DNA from: TA-20 sp035935115 | GTDB taxonomy: Archaea; Thermoproteota; Nitrososphaeria; Nitrososphaerales; Nitrosopumilaceae | DNA: 64,000 nucleotides | Reading direction: 5' to 3' | Assembly: GCA_035935115.1 (NCBI GenBank) | Contig: DASYXK010000021.1 | Coordinates: 186,001-250,000, forward strand | In this document: piece by piece, positions 60,629 to 64,000 of the stretch | Layout: each line of letters starts with the position of its first letter | How positions within the stretch are numbered: the stretch's first letter is position 1 | Notes under the pieces: model-generated | The model's database searches: none | Told to the model about the DNA's origin: nothing | Seen by the model: the letters and a program-made list of their open reading frames with translations, nothing else | Translations under genes and position numbers: made by a program

Positions 60629-61429
60629 CTATTCTTTGAGTTTTCCTTCTTGAAAAACACCTGAGCCATACCAACAGTATCTAAAATAATCTAGGCACCA
60701 TTCATGGAAAAGCTGGTCTTTGCTGTAGAACATTTCTCGTATATCTGCGTCCCCATCAAGCGTAGGAAAGACGACACATGCTTCCTTTTCATTTAAAACA
60801 ATTACCACGCTGACATCTTTTTTCATTTTTCTTTCAACTAATCCTTTCTCTAAAAGACTTTTCATGCCAAGTTTGGCCAAAAGTTTTTTTCTTCCCTTTG
60901 GTACGATTGCAGATTCTGAGAAAATATAGTTTAGTTTAACACCATGTTTTACTCTGTTAAGAAGCGGTTCAATTAGATCAAGAGGCACTTCGGTAAAAAT
61001 TTGATAAATGTAATCATCGGCATTTTTGTATATGGATTTCCATTGCTCCAGTACTTTGACAAAGCCCTTCACATGTTGACCTCCAGATAATGCCCCAATC
61101 CTCTGAATGAATTTCATCGGAATATCTCCAAAATCATGATTTTCAAAATATTTTTTATTTTTTGACAAGAAGAGCAATGAGGGAACCTGGGTACAGATGG
61201 TCTTGCCGTAAGTAGTGAGATCGTAATACCCATCTTTATCCTTCTTTATCAAACCAGCATCAGATAGTCGCTCAAAATTTCTATGAACTTCCTGAACTGT
61301 TGCACCCAGTTCCTTTGCCATATTAGAAATCTTTATTTTTTTCAAAAGAAGGTTAAAGATTATGTTTAGTCTTTGTTCGCTTGCAAGCTCTAAAAAATCA
61401 TCTGATGCATTTTCATAATTATTTTCCAT
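60629..61429 (-). CDS. Winged-helix regulator with FilR1/DUF1724-type domain
   Basis: The 266-aa protein has an N-terminal winged helix (about 12-75, ISNMAKELGATVQEVHRNFE and GLIKKDKDGYYDLTTYG) and a C-terminal sensor domain (about 120-260: EVPLDLIEPLLNRVKHGVKL and FHEWCLDYFRYCWYGS). This is the archaeal FilR1 type. The ligand is unknown, and its target could be the following methyltransferase. Confidence 0.82.
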   Translation of the reverse strand: MENNYENASDDFLELASEQRLNIIFNLLLKKIKISNMAKELGATVQEVHRNFERLSDAGLIKKDKDGYYDLTTYGKTICTQVPSLLFLSKNKKYFENHDFGDIPMKFIQRIGALSGGQHVKGFVKVLEQWKSIYKNADDYIYQIFTEVPLDLIEPLLNRVKHGVKLNYIFSESAIVPKGRKKLLAKLGMKSLLEKGLVERKMKKDVSVVIVLNEKEACVVFPTLDGDADIREMFYSKDQLFHEWCLDYFRYCWYGSGVFQEGKLKE

Positions 61430-61474
61430 ATGCAGACTTTACAAAGTATGAATCTAAATCTTACGTGCATAAAT

Positions 61475-61594
61475 TCAGGACTCTGGCCAATTTGCACCAC
61501 ATTTTTGACAAGTACCTCTGAACCCTCTATATTTTGTCTCAAATGTTACTATGGCTTCTGGTGAGCCACATCCAAGACATTCTGTCTTTTCCAT
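61475..61594 (-). CDS. Tiny C4 zinc-ribbon protein, 39 aa
   Basis: The product has CLGC and CQKC pairs separated by about 22 residues (MEKTECLGCGSPEA... RGTCQKCGANWPES), a classic zinc-ribbon layout. A TATA-like AAAATATG lies at about 61611-61618. It precedes the FilR1 regulator gene by 45 bp on the same strand. It could act as an RNA, DNA or protein adaptor. Function unknown. Confidence 0.7.
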   Translation of the reverse strand: MEKTECLGCGSPEAIVTFETKYRGFRGTCQKCGANWPES

Positions 61595-61702
61595 ACTCTA
61601 TAGTAACGCATATTTTGTAGATTACCTAAACTCAACAACTTAGCTTATCATTCATACAATTAGCTGATTAGAGGCTATCAACATCCATTGTATAGTATAG
61701 GC

Positions 61703-61858
61703 ATGGAATCAAAATCAGAACTAACACGAACAAAATCCAGCACATGGCACAAGGAAGTGCGTGCACCTTTCAAGAAGGTAGTCGCATTTGACTTGCTCTT
61801 TTATGGCCTAGGTGCAATAACTGGTGCTGGAATCATAGGTGCAATCCTACTTTCTTAA
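61703..61858 (+). CDS. Single-TM microprotein, 51 aa
   Basis: ATG to TAA encodes MESKSELTRTKSSTWHKEVR, an amphipathic basic stretch and one TM helix (about 29-50, FDLLFYGLGAITGAGIIGAIL). The glycine-rich helix suggests packing in a membrane complex. It ends 42 bp before the malic enzyme gene. Codon use is like its neighbours. No homolog is known to me. Confidence 0.6.
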   Translation: MESKSELTRTKSSTWHKEVRAPFKKVVAFDLLFYGLGAITGAGIIGAILLS

Positions 61859-61900
61859 GGGTTGCACATTATTTTTTAATCATCAAATTCTACCATCAGC

Positions 61901-63073
61901 ATGTCATCATCAAAAGTCACTGCAAGAAAAGCTATAGCATTACACAAGAAACTAAAAGGTAGGATTTTACTTGGAAATAAAACTCATAAATTAAATCTAA
62001 AAGAAATACAGTTGATTTACACTCCAGGAGTTGCGGCTGTAAGTGAAGCCATTTTCCATCACCCAGACCAGAAATACATCCTCACATCAAAACGAAATAA
62101 TGTCGCCATAGTAACTGATGGAACAAGAATTCTAGGATTAGGGAACATTGGTCCATATGCAGCACTTCCAGTCATGGAAGGAAAAGCAGTTCTGTATAGA
62201 CAGTTTGGTGGCATTACTGCATTTCCGTTGTGTCTTAACACAACTAAAAAAGATCAAATCATTAAAACTATTCAGGCAATAGAGCCAGCTTTTGGTGCAA
62301 TAAATCTTGAAGATATAGAATCGCCAAAAGTCATGGAGATTGCTGAAGAGCTAGAGAGAAAAATCTCCATTCCAATATTTCATGACGACAGACATGGAAC
62401 ATCAGTAGTTACCTTGGCTGCATTGTTAAACTCATTAAAACTAGTCAAAAAACAAATCGCCTCAATCAAAATAATAATAGCTGGAGCTGGTTCTGCGGGT
62501 TTTGGTATTGCAAGTCTACTCAGATTTTCTGGCTGCAAAAACATCATTGTGGTAGATTCAGTTGGTGCAATATACAAAGGAAGAGCTAAAAACATGAATA
62601 AATTCAAAAAAATTATCGCGGATTCAACTAATTTGAAAAAAGAAAAAGGGACATTTTTAGAGATCATAAAAAACGCAGATGTGTTCATTGGTGTATCAGG
62701 AGTCAAGAACATGTTAACATCTGGTATGATCAAAACCATGAATCAAGATCCAATAGTTTTTGCCCTTACAAATCCAGAACCTGAGGTTGATCCTTTGATT
62801 GCAAAAAAAGCTGGTGTAAAAATTATTGCTACTGGGAGCTACAGGTTTCACAATAGAGTAAACAATGCACTTGTTTTCCCATATTTAATGAGAGCAATCT
62901 TGGATCAAAAAATACGAAAGATAAGCCTTGGCATGCTTTTGGCAACTGCAGAAGCAATAGCAAATACAGTTACCAAAAAAGAATTACACTATAACAGAAT
63001 CATTCCTGATGTTGGAGATAAAAGACTGCAAAAAAACATAACTTTGGCATTAAAAAAATTCTATAAAAAATAA
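61901..63073 (+). CDS. Malic enzyme (NAD(P)-dependent malate dehydrogenase, decarboxylating)
   Basis: The enzyme interconverts malate with pyruvate and CO2. The 390-aa short type has YTPGVAAVSEAI, FHDDRHGTSVVTLAAL and the nucleotide motif AGAGSAGFGIA, ending with a C-terminal PYLMRAILD. A TATA-like TTTTTAATC 26 bp upstream supports the ATG at 61901. It could supply NAD(P)H or pyruvate beside the 3HP/4HB cycle (organism context). Cofactor choice is not determined. Confidence 0.93.
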   Translation: MSSSKVTARKAIALHKKLKGRILLGNKTHKLNLKEIQLIYTPGVAAVSEAIFHHPDQKYILTSKRNNVAIVTDGTRILGLGNIGPYAALPVMEGKAVLYRQFGGITAFPLCLNTTKKDQIIKTIQAIEPAFGAINLEDIESPKVMEIAEELERKISIPIFHDDRHGTSVVTLAALLNSLKLVKKQIASIKIIIAGAGSAGFGIASLLRFSGCKNIIVVDSVGAIYKGRAKNMNKFKKIIADSTNLKKEKGTFLEIIKNADVFIGVSGVKNMLTSGMIKTMNQDPIVFALTNPEPEVDPLIAKKAGVKIIATGSYRFHNRVNNALVFPYLMRAILDQKIRKISLGMLLATAEAIANTVTKKELHYNRIIPDVGDKRLQKNITLALKKFYKK

Positions 63074-63106
63074 CACACATAATTAGAATAAACCCATTTT
63101 GAGGTT

Positions 63107-63155
63107 CTGTCAAATCTACGGGACAAATTTTTTATCTCTGTCAAGTGTCGGGACA
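63107..63155. repeat. Imperfect direct repeat downstream of malic enzyme
   Basis: CTGTCAAATCTACGGGACA (63107-63125) and CTGTCAAGTGTCGGGACA (63138-63155) share both ends, 31 bp apart. This may be an operator pair or part of a 3' RNA structure. Confidence 0.35.
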
Positions 63156-63220
63156 TTATCCAAGACTCTTGTTATTATCTGTCTTGTATTTTTCTTCGTA
63201 ATTTCGCATACAAAATCTGT

Positions 63221-63376
63221 ATGTCCGATCAGAACTTACTAAGTGAAATCATGGATTTGTTAAGCATAATTGCAGAAATTGTTTTTAGTTGGAAGTGTGT
63301 AGATAGGATCAGATTGAATAGAAAAACTCCAAGCGATCAGTCATACGAGACTGTTGTTATTAACAGTCCTAGATGA
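63221..63376 (+). CDS. Possible small protein, 51 aa
   Basis: An ATG frame of 51 codons (MSDQNLLSEIMDLLSIIAEI, then a basic C-terminus) lies in an otherwise empty 312-bp gap. The first half is an amphipathic helix. Length is more than expected by chance in AT-rich DNA but the promoter is unclear. The hairpin at 63349-63368 covers its end. Confidence 0.35.
   Translation: MSDQNLLSEIMDLLSIIAEIVFSWKCVDRIRLNRKTPSDQSYETVVINSPR
63349..63368. repeat. Hairpin GACTGTT...AACAGTC
   Basis: A perfect 7-bp stem with a 6-nt loop lies between the 63221 ORF and the convergent membrane protein gene. It could act as a 3'-end structure for either gene. It is not followed by a T-run. Confidence 0.4.
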
Positions 63377-63385
63377 TTCTCTCTG

Positions 63386-63847
63386 TCAGTTCTTGGGTTT
63401 ATAATCTGCAAGAGTCTTATCAACAAATTCTAGTAATTCCTTTAGTACATCTTGAGATCGATCTAGTTTTTCATAATACTGTCGAATAAGATCTTTGTCA
63501 ATTTCATAGGCTTTTGCCTCCCTTAAAAATGCTGATTTCATTACAGGTATTTTGGAATATTTCTTTGCAAACTGCTTTAATGTTTTACCACTTGACACAC
63601 TGATTGCAATAGCAAGAAGCATCGTAAATATGTGATAATTAGATACAAAATCTAATGTAACATATGATAATCGAGTTGCTCTAGTAATTATGTAACTTTG
63701 TGAATGTAAAAGTATTGCAATGTTTTGAGTATAAATTTCTGTGAATGGTGCAAGTACACTTTCTGACATTTTAATTATTATATTAAAGAATATGATAACT
63801 AACAGACCTGCTATGCTGAATGATATTGGAATAATGAAAAAAACCAT
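63386..63847 (-). CDS. Membrane protein with cytoplasmic helical tail
   Basis: The 153-aa frame has two or three TM segments (about 4-26 and 78-85) and a charged helical C-terminus (LREAKAYEIDKDLIRQYYEKLDR). The first 26 residues overlap the end of the next upstream gene in another frame, so the true start may be the ATG at 63769 (MSESVLAPFTEI). A frameshift splitting one gene into two is possible. Unknown function. Confidence 0.5.
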   Translation of the reverse strand: MVFFIIPISFSIAGLLVIIFFNIIIKMSESVLAPFTEIYTQNIAILLHSQSYIITRATRLSYVTLDFVSNYHIFTMLLAIAISVSSGKTLKQFAKKYSKIPVMKSAFLREAKAYEIDKDLIRQYYEKLDRSQDVLKELLEFVDKTLADYKPKN

Positions 63848-64000
63848 TGAGCAAGAGGATTAGAAATAACACCAATAATAATCGATAAACCTACTCCAAG
63901 ACCTGATAATATGAAATTTCTATTAATTTTAAAATCAGAGATTGCCTTGTCAAATGCACTCTCATATTTTTTAAGTTCATTTTGTAGAACTTCAATTGTA
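63811..64000 (-). CDS. Partial membrane protein (C-terminal part)
   Basis: The frame runs from the window edge to a TAG at 63811, giving 62 residues: an amphipathic helix (EVLQNELKKYESAFDKAISD) and a TM helix (ILSGLGVGLSIIIGVIS) ending FFSLFQYHSA. Its end overlaps the 63386-63847 frame by 37 bp. The N-terminal part is outside the window. Function unknown. Confidence 0.5.
   Translation of the reverse strand, partial: TIEVLQNELKKYESAFDKAISDFKINRNFILSGLGVGLSIIIGVISNPLAQWFFSLFQYHSA

Noticed and set aside
1..64000. CRISPR arrays, insertion sequences, prophage or integrase attachment sites
   Set aside because: No regularly spaced repeats, transposase or integrase frames, or tRNA-associated direct repeats were seen.

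Overview
The window is AT-rich (about one third G+C by eye) and looks like the chromosome of an ammonia-oxidising archaeon of the Nitrososphaerota (Thaumarchaeota), probably Nitrosopumilales-like. The evidence is archaeal informational genes (aRF1, ribosomal protein S26e, Alba, deoxyhypusine synthase, archaeal-type AspRS, Dpo4 and NreA with PCNA-binding tails), PurP and pyruvoyl arginine decarboxylase, inositol-phosphate synthase with a CDP-alcohol transferase for ether lipids, a thaumarchaeosortase-like membrane protein, and secreted proteins with the thaumarchaeal WIKNNAxWW repeat. Most genes look leaderless: a TATA-like box sits about 26 bp upstream of an ATG, GTG or TTG start. I used that spacing to choose several starts. 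I found no rRNA, tRNA, CRISPR array, insertion sequence or prophage.

Layout. 1-9.5 kb: purine synthesis (purP), a ZIP metal transporter and a divergent regulator with DtxR-like boxes, a DUF4443 regulator divergent from cobalt transporter genes cbtB-cbtA, thiol-redox proteins around release factor aRF1, a HIT protein, and a divergent pair of membrane-anchored His-rich proteins. 9.5-20.2 kb: a FnIII/SHOCT surface protein, ilvD, a compact trpEGDCBA operon without trpF, and pyrG. 20.2-31.6 kb: an NAD kinase-HTH fusion, a sugar kinase, several tiny CxxC proteins, S26e, a CDP-alcohol transferase, an M3 peptidase, pyruvoyl ArgDC, a Bcp peroxiredoxin, a Zn-dehydrogenase and an LsrF-like aldolase. 31.6-37.3 kb: a branched-chain amino acid block (ilvB, ilvN, leuA, leuB) preceded by a short ORF ending in a run of Ile, Leu and Val codons.

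37.3-50.5 kb: NusA-like KH protein, aspS, two oligopeptide-type ABC ATPases separated by a secreted repeat protein, SMC, inositol-1-phosphate synthase, deoxyhypusine synthase, a GNAT acetyltransferase and an unusual short CysRS. 50.5-64 kb: PAC2 chaperone, LysE exporter, Alba, Dpo4, HExxH protein, thaumarchaeosortase, NreA, DUF99, a SelB/EF-Tu-like protein without a G domain, a PEBP fusion, methyltransferase, FilR1-type regulator, malic enzyme and, at the edge, a pair of membrane proteins in overlapping frames.

The most unusual signal is the ilvB leader at 31733-31795: a 20-codon ORF in an untypically long 5' UTR, ending ISSILLLVDLML, with two mutually exclusive short helices around its stop codon. 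It resembles a bacterial attenuation leader in an archaeon. Also notable are eight small ORFs under 60 codons (four of them CxxC proteins), palindromes placed exactly on TATA boxes (HIT, ZIP, cbtB, dpp ATPase), a CysRS with substituted zinc ligands, an archaeosortase with Ser at the expected catalytic Cys, and a GC-rich hairpin island at 26.5 kb.
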